A stretch of DNA of 54,022 bases, from contig JAQUTW010000012.1 in assembly GCA_028694215.1 (NCBI GenBank), positions 1 through 54,022 on the forward strand, written 5' to 3'. Made by a program: the position numbers and the translations under genes. The stretch is from Paludibacteraceae bacterium (GTDB taxonomy: Bacteria; Bacteroidota; Bacteroidia; Bacteroidales; Paludibacteraceae). The notes beneath the pieces are model-generated. The model worked only from the letters and a program-made list of their open reading frames with translations, ran no database searches and was not told the origin of the DNA. Shown here one piece after another: positions 27,641 through 36,092 of the stretch; the stretch's first letter is position 1; each line of letters begins with the position of its first letter.

Positions 27641-28861
27641 TTAAATAATTGTGTCAAATAGTTTTTCAAACTGTTTGGCTTGCTCTTGGCGTGAAAACTG
27701 TTTTTTCGCTTCTTGATTTACCGTTTGATGCGTAAAGCCGTATTGTTGCCATTCGGCGTATTTTTCCATGATGAAGTTTTCGACTTCTTCTACATTTTTG
27801 GCTGCCAATCCTGCATTTGTTTTTACAATGGCATTTGCCAAACAATCTTCGTCGCTGCGTACACAAAGCACCGGTTTTTCAACGCCCAATGCCTCAAAAA
27901 ACTTTGTGGTCATAATACCGTGAGGACCTTTGGATGTAGCTTTATTTGAGAAGACTAAAACAATTGACGATTGTTGTAAAATTGTAGGAACTTTCTTCGT
28001 ATCAACATATGTTTGGTACCGCATCAATTCGCTGATATTATATTTCTTTGCCAACGATTTAATGCGTTCTTGACCGCCTGTCGCTGTATAAAAATGTATT
28101 TCGCAATTGGTTTTGAAAGTTTCATTTTCTTGCGTTAATTTGCTTAGTACCTCAAAAAACAGCTTGGGATTTTGCATGCTCTGCTCGTACAATTTACCGG
28201 TGTATGAAATAATGAATTTCTTGCTTGTTATAGTGTTTGGAGTGAAGTTATTGGCATCAAATCCGTTGTATATCAGGTGAGTGTTTGCATTGTATGTTTT
28301 TAGAAAATTGATATGCCAAGGCGAAACTGAGGTCAAAGAGTTTGCTTTTCTAATAATTTTATTGCGACGTTTTATGTTGATATTTTTGAAACTATTCAAG
28401 AATGGCTTTAAAATTGTCCAATTGTTTTTTTGATATTGATTTCCGGGTGCCTGTTCTGCCAAATCACGCAAGTCAATATGTAGCGGGATCTGCTTTTCTT
28501 GGGCAATCTCGTAGGCTGCACGTAGTGGAAAAGTATGAAATGAACTGCAAAAAACCAAGTCAAAATGCTTGTTTTTGGTTAACCGTTGAACTTGCTTTGA
28601 GAAATAGCGATTTTTGTAATCAAACAACAAACTTAACAACGATTTGGTAACCCATTCGATTTTACCTAAGACACCTTCGAAATGATAAATCCTTATCTCG
28701 TGAATTGAGTAACTATGCTCAAAGTTGATTGGCGCAAATTGTTCTGTATAAAGTTCAATCTCGTCGCCTTGCATAGCGAGGTAATCGCACAAAAAACGTA
28801 CGCGTGGCACATAAGCAGGAGGTGTAAAGGCGTCGCAAAGTATTAATTTTTTTTTTGCCAT
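27641..28861 (-). CDS. Glycosyltransferase family 4 protein
   Basis: A 406-residue GT-B enzyme. It opens with ILCDAFTPPAYVPRVRFL, has a linker near residue 190 (LIYNGFDANNF), a donor-domain start ISYTGKLYEQSMQNP near residue 220, and the late acidic site KFFEALGVEKPVL near residue 325. The pattern fits GT4 enzymes such as those of exopolysaccharide or capsule clusters. Middle gene of the 30212-26490 group, 40 bases after the deacetylase-like gene. Sugar and acceptor unknown. Confidence 0.82.
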   Translation of the reverse strand: MAKKKLILCDAFTPPAYVPRVRFLCDYLAMQGDEIELYTEQFAPINFEHSYSIHEIRIYHFEGVLGKIEWVTKSLLSLLFDYKNRYFSKQVQRLTKNKHFDLVFCSSFHTFPLRAAYEIAQEKQIPLHIDLRDLAEQAPGNQYQKNNWTILKPFLNSFKNINIKRRNKIIRKANSLTSVSPWHINFLKTYNANTHLIYNGFDANNFTPNTITSKKFIISYTGKLYEQSMQNPKLFFEVLSKLTQENETFKTNCEIHFYTATGGQERIKSLAKKYNISELMRYQTYVDTKKVPTILQQSSIVLVFSNKATSKGPHGIMTTKFFEALGVEKPVLCVRSDEDCLANAIVKTNAGLAAKNVEEVENFIMEKYAEWQQYGFTHQTVNQEAKKQFSRQEQAKQFEKLFDTII

Positions 28862-28901
28862 ATCATGTTTGTATCACTGTAACATTTGAACATAGTCGCA
28901 T

Positions 28902-30212
28902 TTAACAAACTTCATCAGATAAAATCAATTTATTGATGTGTTTCAAGGTTTTTTTGTATAAATTGCCATACACATTTTTTGTTTCGTTGCTTACGGACGT
29001 GTTATGCCACAAGAGTACAACTTCGCCATTATGTTTGAAAATTTCATTTAGAAGTTGCTTTATATTGAACATTGCCCGACTATAACTCAAATTCATATAA
29101 CGTTTTTCTAATAAAGTACATTCCATAACCGACAGAGGATGTAGTGTCAAATGAGTTAATTTCATGGTTTTAGGATTGATAAATCGTACCGGACGACACG
29201 TTGCCAAACGAAATCCGATGGTATCGGCAAATCCCATGGTAAAATCATCTGTTATGCCGATGTCGGCTAAAGTCTGCATATCATCGGGCGAACAACTTCT
29301 CAAATAATGATAACGATTGAATACCACATTTTGTTTGATGGTTCTCTGCAAACGCCTCTTTTCCGATAAAATTACCTGAGGATGTGAACCTGAGTAATAA
29401 CTTGTATGTAAACCTATTTGACATCTGTTGGAATTGCAGAAGTTCAATAATTGTTGAGCGTCTTTTGATTGTAAATTGTAGCAGGGTTTGTCAAATTTGT
29501 TTTTTGATTTTCCGGCTTTGAAGAAAAAAACAGATTGCGAGAAAGGAACTTTTCTGTCCTGTTCCAAAAGCCAAGAGAACGTGTAAAATGGGTCATTTTC
29601 CAAACAACGAGTGGCTGCAAGAACTTTTTTGATTTTATTAAAATCGGGCAAAGATCTGTAAATTCCTCCACAAAACCCACGTAAAGTACGGTATTGGGCG
29701 ATGCCGTCCACATCATGTGTAAGATACATGCCCGAAAAGGAAGTTGTTTCTTCCGGCAAATCAACGCCCGATTGACGTAATAAATTACGAAGAATCTTTC
29801 CGTATTCATCAACAATAGGGCGTTGTAGCAGTCCGGCTCTGCCTAACAATGAAGTCGCTCCTGCAAACCGATTATGCGTATCTCGCTCATTAACAATTAG
29901 TTCTTCGTAGCGCGAAATAAGAAAAAAGGTACTTGCTACAAAATCGGCATGACAAATAAAAGTTTCGTCTTGTTTTTCGATGATTGGCAAACCGAACAAA
30001 ATCGGAGTTCCTTCTATTTCTGCCAAAGGCAATTGTGGCATGGAAGAAGGTTTCCCAAAAACCGATTTGGAAAAAAATGCAGAAGGAACAATAACAACCT
30101 TATAATTTGGAAAATTATTAGAGTCGGCGGTATAACCTATCGTATTGCAAATGGCATTACTTTTAGGAAAACCTAATAAGAAATTGAGGATATAATCAAT
30201 GGTTTCTTTCAT
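28902..30212 (-). CDS. Polysaccharide deacetylase-like protein (DUF7033 type)
   Basis: A 436-residue protein resembling the polysaccharide deacetylase-like family with an N-terminal DUF7033-type domain: RYEELIVNERDTHNRFAG near residue 98, then the catalytic-barrel start YLTHDVDG near residue 165 with the Asp and His expected for the NodB fold, IGLHTSYYSG near residue 272 as the His motif, and VLLWHNTS near the C-terminus. No signal peptide, so cytoplasmic in contrast to peptidoglycan deacetylases. It leads a three-gene group with two glycosyltransferases, suggesting surface-glycan assembly. Activity is inferred, not shown. Confidence 0.75.
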   Translation of the reverse strand: MKETIDYILNFLLGFPKSNAICNTIGYTADSNNFPNYKVVIVPSAFFSKSVFGKPSSMPQLPLAEIEGTPILFGLPIIEKQDETFICHADFVASTFFLISRYEELIVNERDTHNRFAGATSLLGRAGLLQRPIVDEYGKILRNLLRQSGVDLPEETTSFSGMYLTHDVDGIAQYRTLRGFCGGIYRSLPDFNKIKKVLAATRCLENDPFYTFSWLLEQDRKVPFSQSVFFFKAGKSKNKFDKPCYNLQSKDAQQLLNFCNSNRCQIGLHTSYYSGSHPQVILSEKRRLQRTIKQNVVFNRYHYLRSCSPDDMQTLADIGITDDFTMGFADTIGFRLATCRPVRFINPKTMKLTHLTLHPLSVMECTLLEKRYMNLSYSRAMFNIKQLLNEIFKHNGEVVLLWHNTSVSNETKNVYGNLYKKTLKHINKLILSDEVC

Positions 30213-30219
30213 TTGTGTG

Positions 30220-30227
30220 CAAAATTA
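30220..30227 (-). promoter_or_regulatory. -7 element before the deacetylase-like gene
   Basis: TAATTTTG on the minus strand, eight bases before the ATG at 30212; the transcript would be nearly leaderless. No clear -33 box. Confidence 0.35.
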
Positions 30228-30330
30228 CATTTTTATTCCAGATTAACAGGCATTTTGTTCGTCTTTTTTATGTGTGTCCTGTTGTCTTTATGTAAAAAGT
30301 CACCTGTTTTTAATTTTATTTTTATAATGT

Positions 30331-30360
30331 TTTGTTTTTGTCGAAAAAGATATATCTTTG
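30331..30360 (+). promoter_or_regulatory. ogt promoter
   Basis: TTTG (30331-30334), 18 bases, TATCTTTG (30353-30360). Transcription should start about 10 bases before ATG 30378, which rules out the longer upstream frame. Confidence 0.6.
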
Positions 30361-30377
30361 TGGAGTATGGAGCAGAC

Positions 30378-30836
30378 ATGAGAAATGAAACGGTGTTATC
30401 TTTCAAATGGGGATTTTTGCAAGTTATAGATGATGGTCGGGCAATTGTTGGATTGAAATTTATGGCTGATGCTGTGGGTTCTGTCACAGTTTCTTCTTTG
30501 GCAGAAAATTTGAAAGTACAGTTGTCAGAATATTTTTTGGGCAGGCGCAAAATCTTTGATATACCATTGAAATATACAGGAACAGATTTTCAGTTGGCGG
30601 TGTGGCGACACTTGCACTTAATTCCGTATGGAGAGACACAAACTTATAAACAGGTTGCTGAAGCTATAGGTTGCCCAAAGGCTTGTCGTGCCGTAGGTGC
30701 AGCGTGTCATTGTAACCCGATTGCTATTGTAATTCCTTGCCATCGAGTGGTTGGCAAAAATGAAAGTCTTATCGGCTATGCAGGCAGCATAGAAGTTAAA
30801 CAGTGGTTGTTGAATTTAGAAAAACAAAATAAATAA
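30378..30836 (+). CDS. ogt: Methylated-DNA--protein-cysteine methyltransferase
   Basis: A 152-residue suicide DNA-repair protein that moves the methyl group from O6-methylguanine to its own Cys121 in IPCHRV. The helix-turn-helix KQVAEAIGCPKACRAVG (about 91-107) with the arginine finger, and the C-terminal IGYAGSIEVKQWLL, are as in the Ogt/AGT class. The frame runs 55 codons further upstream, but a near-consensus promoter (30331-30360) lies inside that stretch, so ATG 30378 is the start. It lacks the Ada N-terminal zinc domain, so there is no sign of an adaptive response. Divergent from the deacetylase-like gene. Confidence 0.95.
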   Translation: MRNETVLSFKWGFLQVIDDGRAIVGLKFMADAVGSVTVSSLAENLKVQLSEYFLGRRKIFDIPLKYTGTDFQLAVWRHLHLIPYGETQTYKQVAEAIGCPKACRAVGAACHCNPIAIVIPCHRVVGKNESLIGYAGSIEVKQWLLNLEKQNK

Positions 30837-30984
30837 ATATGGTTGCAAAAAAAATAGTTATTGAATGCAACGTTCTATGATTTCAGAACATCATATTATT
30901 ATAGCAATGTTTAAATTGCAAAAAACTAAAAGGAGAATCCCGAAAATCCTGTAAAGAGTAGGGGAAAACTAAAAATTATAGTTT

Positions 30985-32157
30985 ATGAAAAAATTATTCT
31001 TGTATGTTGCGGCTTTAACATCATGTGCAGCTGCATTTATGTCGTGTGAACCAAACACACAGAAAACTGACACTACCAAAGTTTGGCCTGCAGCAAATTC
31101 TGAAGGTAAAGTTGGTTACATCAATGCGAAAGGGGAATTTGTTGTATCTCCTTTGTATGATGAAGCTACTATTTTTTCAAGTGGCTTAGGGTTGGTAACA
31201 AAAGTTAGTACTGATGAAAAGTCAACAATGTCTTTTGTTAATTCTAAAGGAGATGCGAAAATTACTTTAGGAACAGATGCTGGAGCATCTCCATTTTGTG
31301 AAGACAGAGCAATTGCAGAAATGGCTGCAGGTGGCAATGTTGGTGCCATGGATCCTTCCGGAAAATGGTCGGTTGCTGCAACTTATGAAGCAGGCAATTT
31401 GGATAATTTTAGTGATGGTTTGGCTATTTTTGCCAATTCGGATAATAAATACGGTGCGATTGATAAATCCGGAAAGGTTGTGGTTCCTGCACAATGGGAT
31501 CGTTTAGGTGCTTATTGTTGTGGATTGGCTCGCTATCGTACAGGTACTACGGCTTATAAATATGGTTACATTGATAAAAAAGGTAAAATTGTGATAGATG
31601 CAGCAAGTACTACGTATGATTATGCAGCTCGTTTTTCTGAAGATTTGGCTGCATTTCTTAGTGGCACGAAATGTGGTTATATAGACAAAACGGGCAAAGT
31701 AGCCATTCAGCCTCTTTATGATGCTTGTAAGGGATTTTCACAAGGCTTGGCAGCTGTAGAACAGAATGATAAATGGGGCTTTATCGATAAAAAAGGTACC
31801 ATGAAAATAGCTGCCGTTTATGATGACGTTTCTGATTTCTGGGAAGATTTGGCATTTGTATTAAGTGGAAAGACATACAGTGTTATTGATAAATCGGGTA
31901 ATGTAAAGATTTCGTTGGGTGAATATGTTCCGCTTATGGATTGGTTTCACAATGGATTGACACTTGTTGGTAAATATGATACCGCTGCAAAAAAAAGGGA
32001 ATATAAATACATCAATACTAAAGGAGAAACCATTTATTCTGTTTTAATTGATAGCGAGATAGATTTGGATCCCGAAAAAATTTTCGGAGAAAAAGAACAG
32101 ATTCGTGAACCTTTGCAACATATTTATTCTTGGGGAAAAACGATAGAAGTAAGATAA
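30985..32157 (+). CDS. WG-repeat lipoprotein
   Basis: A 390-residue exported protein with a lipoprotein signal; the acylated Cys is most likely Cys21 (AFMSC), with LTSC (Cys14) as an alternative. The mature part is made of about seven WG-type repeats, each built around GxIDKxGK followed by a strand and PxYDxxxxFSxGLA; examples are GYIDKTGKVAIQPLYD and WGFIDKKGTMKIAAVYD. Such repeats form beta-structures in surface proteins of Bacteroidota and are thought to mediate binding. Ends with a perfect-stem terminator at 32181-32209. Function unknown. Confidence 0.85.
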   Translation: MKKLFLYVAALTSCAAAFMSCEPNTQKTDTTKVWPAANSEGKVGYINAKGEFVVSPLYDEATIFSSGLGLVTKVSTDEKSTMSFVNSKGDAKITLGTDAGASPFCEDRAIAEMAAGGNVGAMDPSGKWSVAATYEAGNLDNFSDGLAIFANSDNKYGAIDKSGKVVVPAQWDRLGAYCCGLARYRTGTTAYKYGYIDKKGKIVIDAASTTYDYAARFSEDLAAFLSGTKCGYIDKTGKVAIQPLYDACKGFSQGLAAVEQNDKWGFIDKKGTMKIAAVYDDVSDFWEDLAFVLSGKTYSVIDKSGNVKISLGEYVPLMDWFHNGLTLVGKYDTAAKKREYKYINTKGETIYSVLIDSEIDLDPEKIFGEKEQIREPLQHIYSWGKTIEVR

Positions 32158-32180
32158 GACAACTTAGTTCTTTATAGAAG

Positions 32181-32209
32181 AAGGTACGGATGAAAATTCG
32201 TACCTTTTT
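32181..32209 (+). terminator. Terminator after the WG-repeat gene
   Basis: AAGGTACG and CGTACCTT, an 8-bp perfect stem with a 10-base loop, running into five T. Confidence 0.8.
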
Positions 32210-32285
32210 CATAATTACCTAATTGCGTTTTTTCTCTGATACGTAGATTTTTGAGTTTTTTTTGAAAAAAAACGAAAAAAAGTAT

Positions 32286-32312
32286 TTTGTATCAATTATT
32301 TGTGTATCTTTG
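32286..32312 (+). promoter_or_regulatory. Promoter for the RRM protein gene
   Basis: TTTG (32286-32289) and TATCTTTG (32305-32312), with only 15 bases between, so the -33 assignment is weak. The -7 box lies 28 bases before the ATG. Confidence 0.45.
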
Positions 32313-32340
32313 TCGGACATTTTAATATATTTTTTATCAG

Positions 32341-32622
32341 ATGAACATTTTTATTGGAAGTCTTCCTTTCGCAGTGAAAGACGAAGCATTAAAAGAAGTT
32401 TTTGGGGCTTATGGCGAAGTTTCGTCAGCTCGCGTAATTTCAGACAAGTTTACCGGTCGCAGTAAAGGTTTTGGTTTTGTAGAAATGGACGATGAAGCCG
32501 CTGCAAAAAAAGCCATTGAAGAATTGAATGGCTCAGAATTGCAGGGACGTACTATCGTTGTTAACGAAGCAAAACCTCGTGAAGAACGTCCGGAGAGAAG
32601 AGACAATGGTTTTAGAAGATAA
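32341..32622 (+). CDS. RNA-binding protein (RRM)
   Basis: A 93-residue single-RRM protein: RNP2 as IFIGSL (3-8), RNP1 as KGFGFVEM (42-49), then a short Arg/Glu-rich tail ending NGFRR. Small RRM proteins of this kind are plentiful in Bacteroidota, which lack Hfq in many lineages, and may act as global RNA-binding regulators. Own promoter and a strong terminator (32659-32687) make it monocistronic. RNA targets cannot be told from sequence. Confidence 0.93.
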   Translation: MNIFIGSLPFAVKDEALKEVFGAYGEVSSARVISDKFTGRSKGFGFVEMDDEAAAKKAIEELNGSELQGRTIVVNEAKPREERPERRDNGFRR

Positions 32623-32658
32623 TATCGGAACAAATCTAGTCAATTGATCTTTGTTTAA

Positions 32659-32687
32659 CAGAAGCGCAAATGCGCTTCTGTTTTTTT
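32659..32687 (+). terminator. Terminator after the RRM gene
   Basis: CAGAAGCGC and GCGCTTCTG, a 9-bp perfect stem with an AAAT loop, followed by seven T. Confidence 0.9.
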
Positions 32688-32723
32688 ATTGTGTACAATC
32701 CCTGTCATAATTATTATTTTTTG

Positions 32724-32731
32724 TATCTTTG
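32724..32731 (+). promoter_or_regulatory. -7 element before the acyltransferase gene
   Basis: TATCTTTG, 28 bases before the ATG at 32760; the -33 box is not clear. It lies inside the upstream extension of the frame and supports the later start. Confidence 0.45.
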
Positions 32732-32759
32732 CAAAATTCGCATTAAAAACGTGTTGCTT

Positions 32760-33908
32760 ATGACTGATGATTTTTCAGAAATCCGCCCTTACAATAATGA
32801 GGAGTTGTCTGATGCTATCGAAAAGGTTTTAAATGATGAATCTTTTTTGACTTTCGTACATCAGTTTAAACCACAAATGACAAAAGAACAGCTCGCTGCG
32901 TTGTTTCACCAAATGCATACCACTTTTGATGTTCATCGCCTTTGTGGATTCCCTCTGCTTAAATGGTTGGAAGATAACAAAACTGACGGTTTGACATTTT
33001 CTGACTTTAACAAAGTTACACTTCCCACACTTTTTATCTCTAATCATCGGGATATTGTAGTCGATCCTGCTTTCTTGAATTATATTCTTATGAGTAATCA
33101 TATTAATACAACAGAGATTGGAATAGGAGATAATTTACTGGTGAGTAAGTGGTTGCAAGTGTTTGTTCGGATGGCAAAGTGTTTTATAGTACAACGTTCG
33201 TTACCTCCACGTGAAATGCCACGTGCTTTAATGCAATTGTCTGCTTACATTCGTTATGTTATTCTGGAAAAGCAGAGTAGTATTTGGATTGCACAGCGCG
33301 AAGGACGGGCAAAAGATTCTGATGACAGAACACAAGAGAGTATATTAAAAATGTTTGCTATTAGTGGCGATGGCTCTTTTATCGACAACCTAAAAGCACT
33401 GAATATTTCTCCGGTTACTATTTCGTATGAATATGATCCGTGTGATTTTTTGAAAGCAAAGGAGTTTCAGCAAAAGCGTGATAATCAGGACTTCAAGAAA
33501 TCGATAGCAGATGATGTGTTGAGTATGAAAACAGGTATTTTGGGCTTTAAAGGTTGTGTACATTATGCATTTGCTCCGTCGATTAATGCCGATTTGGACA
33601 CAATTGCATTGCAAACTGCTAATAAGAAAGAGCAGGTATCTGCTGTTGCCCGAGTGATAGATAGACAAATCCACAGAAATTATATCATTTATCCGATAAA
33701 CAAAGTGGCTTATGATTGTTTACTTGGCAGTAAACGCTTTGAGTCGGAATATACTGCAGATGAGAAAACTGCTGTTTTACATTATTTTGATAGCCAGGTC
33801 GCTAAAATTGATTTACAAAATGCTGATATCCCATTTTTACGTCATAAAATTTTAGAGATGTATGCTAATCCACTTATCAATTTTTTAGTAGCACATGATA
33901 ATGAATGA
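32760..33908 (+). CDS. 1-acyl-glycerol-3-phosphate acyltransferase-like protein (PlsC domain)
   Basis: A 382-residue protein with an acyltransferase core: NHRDIVVDPAF (95-105) as the catalytic His-x4-Asp-type motif, the central FIVQRSLPPREMPRA stretch and IWIAQREGRAKDS as the acceptor-binding block. It is longer than standard PlsC (about 240 residues), having an extra N-terminal 80 residues and a longer C-terminal part. Predicted to acylate a glycerol or aminoglycerol lipid at the inner membrane. ATG 32760 is used; a promoter element and the preceding terminator lie in the open frame upstream. Substrate open. Confidence 0.85.
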   Translation: MTDDFSEIRPYNNEELSDAIEKVLNDESFLTFVHQFKPQMTKEQLAALFHQMHTTFDVHRLCGFPLLKWLEDNKTDGLTFSDFNKVTLPTLFISNHRDIVVDPAFLNYILMSNHINTTEIGIGDNLLVSKWLQVFVRMAKCFIVQRSLPPREMPRALMQLSAYIRYVILEKQSSIWIAQREGRAKDSDDRTQESILKMFAISGDGSFIDNLKALNISPVTISYEYDPCDFLKAKEFQQKRDNQDFKKSIADDVLSMKTGILGFKGCVHYAFAPSINADLDTIALQTANKKEQVSAVARVIDRQIHRNYIIYPINKVAYDCLLGSKRFESEYTADEKTAVLHYFDSQVAKIDLQNADIPFLRHKILEMYANPLINFLVAHDNE

Positions 33909-33951
33909 TAGATAATAATAACAACTAATTTTACAAATCAAAACAATTTTT

Positions 33952-35529
33952 ATGTTTAAAAATCATCCAAAAGGATTACTTGCAGCAGCCTTGAGTAATA
34001 TGGGCGAGCGTTTCGGTTATTATATTATGAATGCGGTGTTGCTGCTTTTCTTATGTTCCAAATTCGGTTTGAGCGATTCGGTAAGCGGTATTATTTATTC
34101 CGTGTTTTATGCATTGATTTACGTGCTAAGTCTTGTTGGAGGGCTTATTGCCGACCGCAAACAAAATTACAAAGGCACCATTATGGTCGGTTTGATTGTT
34201 ATGGCATTAGGATATACTTTGTTGTCTATTCCTATTCTTGCAACAACAACTAATATTTCGTGGCTTCTGCCTTTTACGTGTTTGTCGTTATTGCTGATTG
34301 CTTTTGGCAATGGTCTGTTTAAAGGTAATTTGCAGGCTATTGTTGGTCAGATGTACGATAATTTTGAAAATGAAGCAGCCAAACATGGAACAGAGGCATT
34401 GCGTCTTGCAAGAGGCAAACGTGATTCCGGTTTTCAAATTTTTTATGTGTTTATTAATATTGGCGGCTTGGCGGCACCATTTGTGGCTCCTTTGCTTCGC
34501 AGTTGGTGGCTTGGCGTTAATGATTTGACTTATAATGCCGGTTTGCCGGAATTATGTCATCAATACTTAAATGCCTCAGCAACAATGACAACCGGAGAAA
34601 TGCAGAATCTTTATACATTGATTACTTCTGTTGGAGGTAATTTGGTTGGAGCAACAGCTGCAGATATCACGGCATTTTGCGAGCATTATCTTGATGTATT
34701 CAATACCGGTGTTCATTATTCGTTTTTGGCATCGGTGGCAGCAATGTTGATTTCGTTAGTTATTTTTATTTGCACAAAGAAAATATTGCCCACTCCTGCA
34801 CAAAAAGTTGAAGAAGCAGCACAGACATATACTGCCGAAGAAAAAGCAACGATGGCAGCCGAAATAAAGCAGCGTATGTACGCGTTGTTTGCGGTGTTGG
34901 GAATTGCTATTTTCTTTTGGTTCTCGTTTCACCAGAATGGTCAATCCTTATCGGTGTTTGCACGCGATTTTGTGATAACGTCGTCTATTCCTCCCGAAAT
35001 TTGGCAAGCTGTTAATCCGTTTTTTGTTATTGCATTGACACCAATAATTATGTGGATTTTCGGTGCGTTGAGTCGTCGTGGAAAAGAAGTCTCTACGCCA
35101 AAGAAAATAGCAATAGGTATGGGCATTGCAGCACTTGCTTATCTGTTTCTTGCTATATTTTCTGCTGTTAAAAGTTATCCTTCGGGAGAAGAATTCCGTG
35201 CAATGGATATAGCTTTACAAACTCCGATGAAAGCCGGTCCGTGGGTGCTGATTGTAACTTATTTTTTCTTGACAGTTGCAGAGTTGTTCATTTCTCCACT
35301 TGGTTTGTCTTTTGTATCGAAAGTGGCACCGAAAAATTTGCAGGGCTTGTGTCAGGGATTATGGTTGGGAGCAACAGCTGTAGGTAACTTGCTTATTTGG
35401 ATAGGTCCTTTGATGTACAATAATTTTAGTAGTCAATGGATGTGTTGGGCGGTATTTTTAGCTGTTTGTCTTATTTCTATGAGCGTTATGTTTGGTATGG
35501 TAAAATGGCTCGAGAAAGTTACAAAATAA
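33952..35529 (+). CDS. POT family peptide/proton symporter
   Basis: A 525-residue MFS-type permease of the proton-dependent oligopeptide transporter family with 12 to 14 membrane helices. The signature appears as ERFGYY in helix I (residues 20-25); the GNGLFKGN motif follows in helix IV, and the FINIGGLAAPF block after the first cytoplasmic loop. Imports di- and tripeptides with protons across the inner membrane. It starts 43 bases after the acyltransferase stop and ends before a strong shared terminator (35551-35582), facing cvpA. Family certain; specificity by similarity. Confidence 0.93.
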   Translation: MFKNHPKGLLAAALSNMGERFGYYIMNAVLLLFLCSKFGLSDSVSGIIYSVFYALIYVLSLVGGLIADRKQNYKGTIMVGLIVMALGYTLLSIPILATTTNISWLLPFTCLSLLLIAFGNGLFKGNLQAIVGQMYDNFENEAAKHGTEALRLARGKRDSGFQIFYVFINIGGLAAPFVAPLLRSWWLGVNDLTYNAGLPELCHQYLNASATMTTGEMQNLYTLITSVGGNLVGATAADITAFCEHYLDVFNTGVHYSFLASVAAMLISLVIFICTKKILPTPAQKVEEAAQTYTAEEKATMAAEIKQRMYALFAVLGIAIFFWFSFHQNGQSLSVFARDFVITSSIPPEIWQAVNPFFVIALTPIIMWIFGALSRRGKEVSTPKKIAIGMGIAALAYLFLAIFSAVKSYPSGEEFRAMDIALQTPMKAGPWVLIVTYFFLTVAELFISPLGLSFVSKVAPKNLQGLCQGLWLGATAVGNLLIWIGPLMYNNFSSQWMCWAVFLAVCLISMSVMFGMVKWLEKVTK

Positions 35530-35550
35530 GAGAACAATCATTTTATAAAA

Positions 35551-35582
35551 AAGCAGGATATGGCATTTGTCATATCCTGCTT
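35551..35582. terminator. Bidirectional terminator between the POT gene and cvpA
   Basis: AAGCAGGATATG and CATATCCTGCTT form a 12-bp perfect stem with an 8-base loop between the two convergent stops. Confidence 0.8.
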
Positions 35583-35600
35583 TGTGTAGAAAGTTCTTGG

Positions 35601-36092
35601 TTATTTGTAATCCCAAGATTTTATGAATGGTAAAATAGTGGGAATCAATTTTTCAATAGGTTGATATAATGCTGATGACTGTTTGACTTCCGGCTTAAAT
35701 ATAACCACATATTTGTCTAAAGAGCTACATATATTCAGTACTAAACTTAATATTAGAGCTATCTTAAATGTCCCGAATAAACCGCCTGCTATTCTGTTTA
35801 ACCAATTGAGACTTAACAGACTTAAGAATTTTTTTAATAGATGTGCCGTGCAATGTAAACCAATGGCAACTATTAAAAATATAATAGTAAACGAACAGAT
35901 AGAAGCTACGATTTGTGATATGTCGAACCATTTTGTCAGATAGGCAGATACTTCATCATTGAACAAGCGGGCAACAACAATACCTAAAACAATTGCTAAA
36001 AGAGAAGCTATCTCTTTTAGCAATCCATTTATCATTCCACGAACAAAAGCAACCAATAAAAGAATTAATAAAATGTAATCTATCAATTGCAT
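35601..36092 (-). CDS. CvpA family membrane protein
   Basis: A 163-residue inner-membrane protein with four hydrophobic segments and the family pattern DYILLILLLVAFVRGMINGL at the start, followed by IASLLAIVLGIVVARLF. CvpA was named for colicin V production, but family members mainly support envelope integrity. It overlaps the infB stop by one base, and the rimP-nusA-infB-cvpA order implies a single transcript. No enzymatic activity is known. Confidence 0.88.
   Translation of the reverse strand: MQLIDYILLILLLVAFVRGMINGLLKEIASLLAIVLGIVVARLFNDEVSAYLTKWFDISQIVASICSFTIIFLIVAIGLHCTAHLLKKFLSLLSLNWLNRIAGGLFGTFKIALILSLVLNICSSLDKYVVIFKPEVKQSSALYQPIEKLIPTILPFIKSWDYK

Noticed and set aside
30872-30889. 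Imperfect inverted repeat GTTCT...AGAAC upstream of the WG-repeat gene
   Set aside because: Only 5 bp per arm with an 8-base spacer, and not placed at a recognisable promoter.
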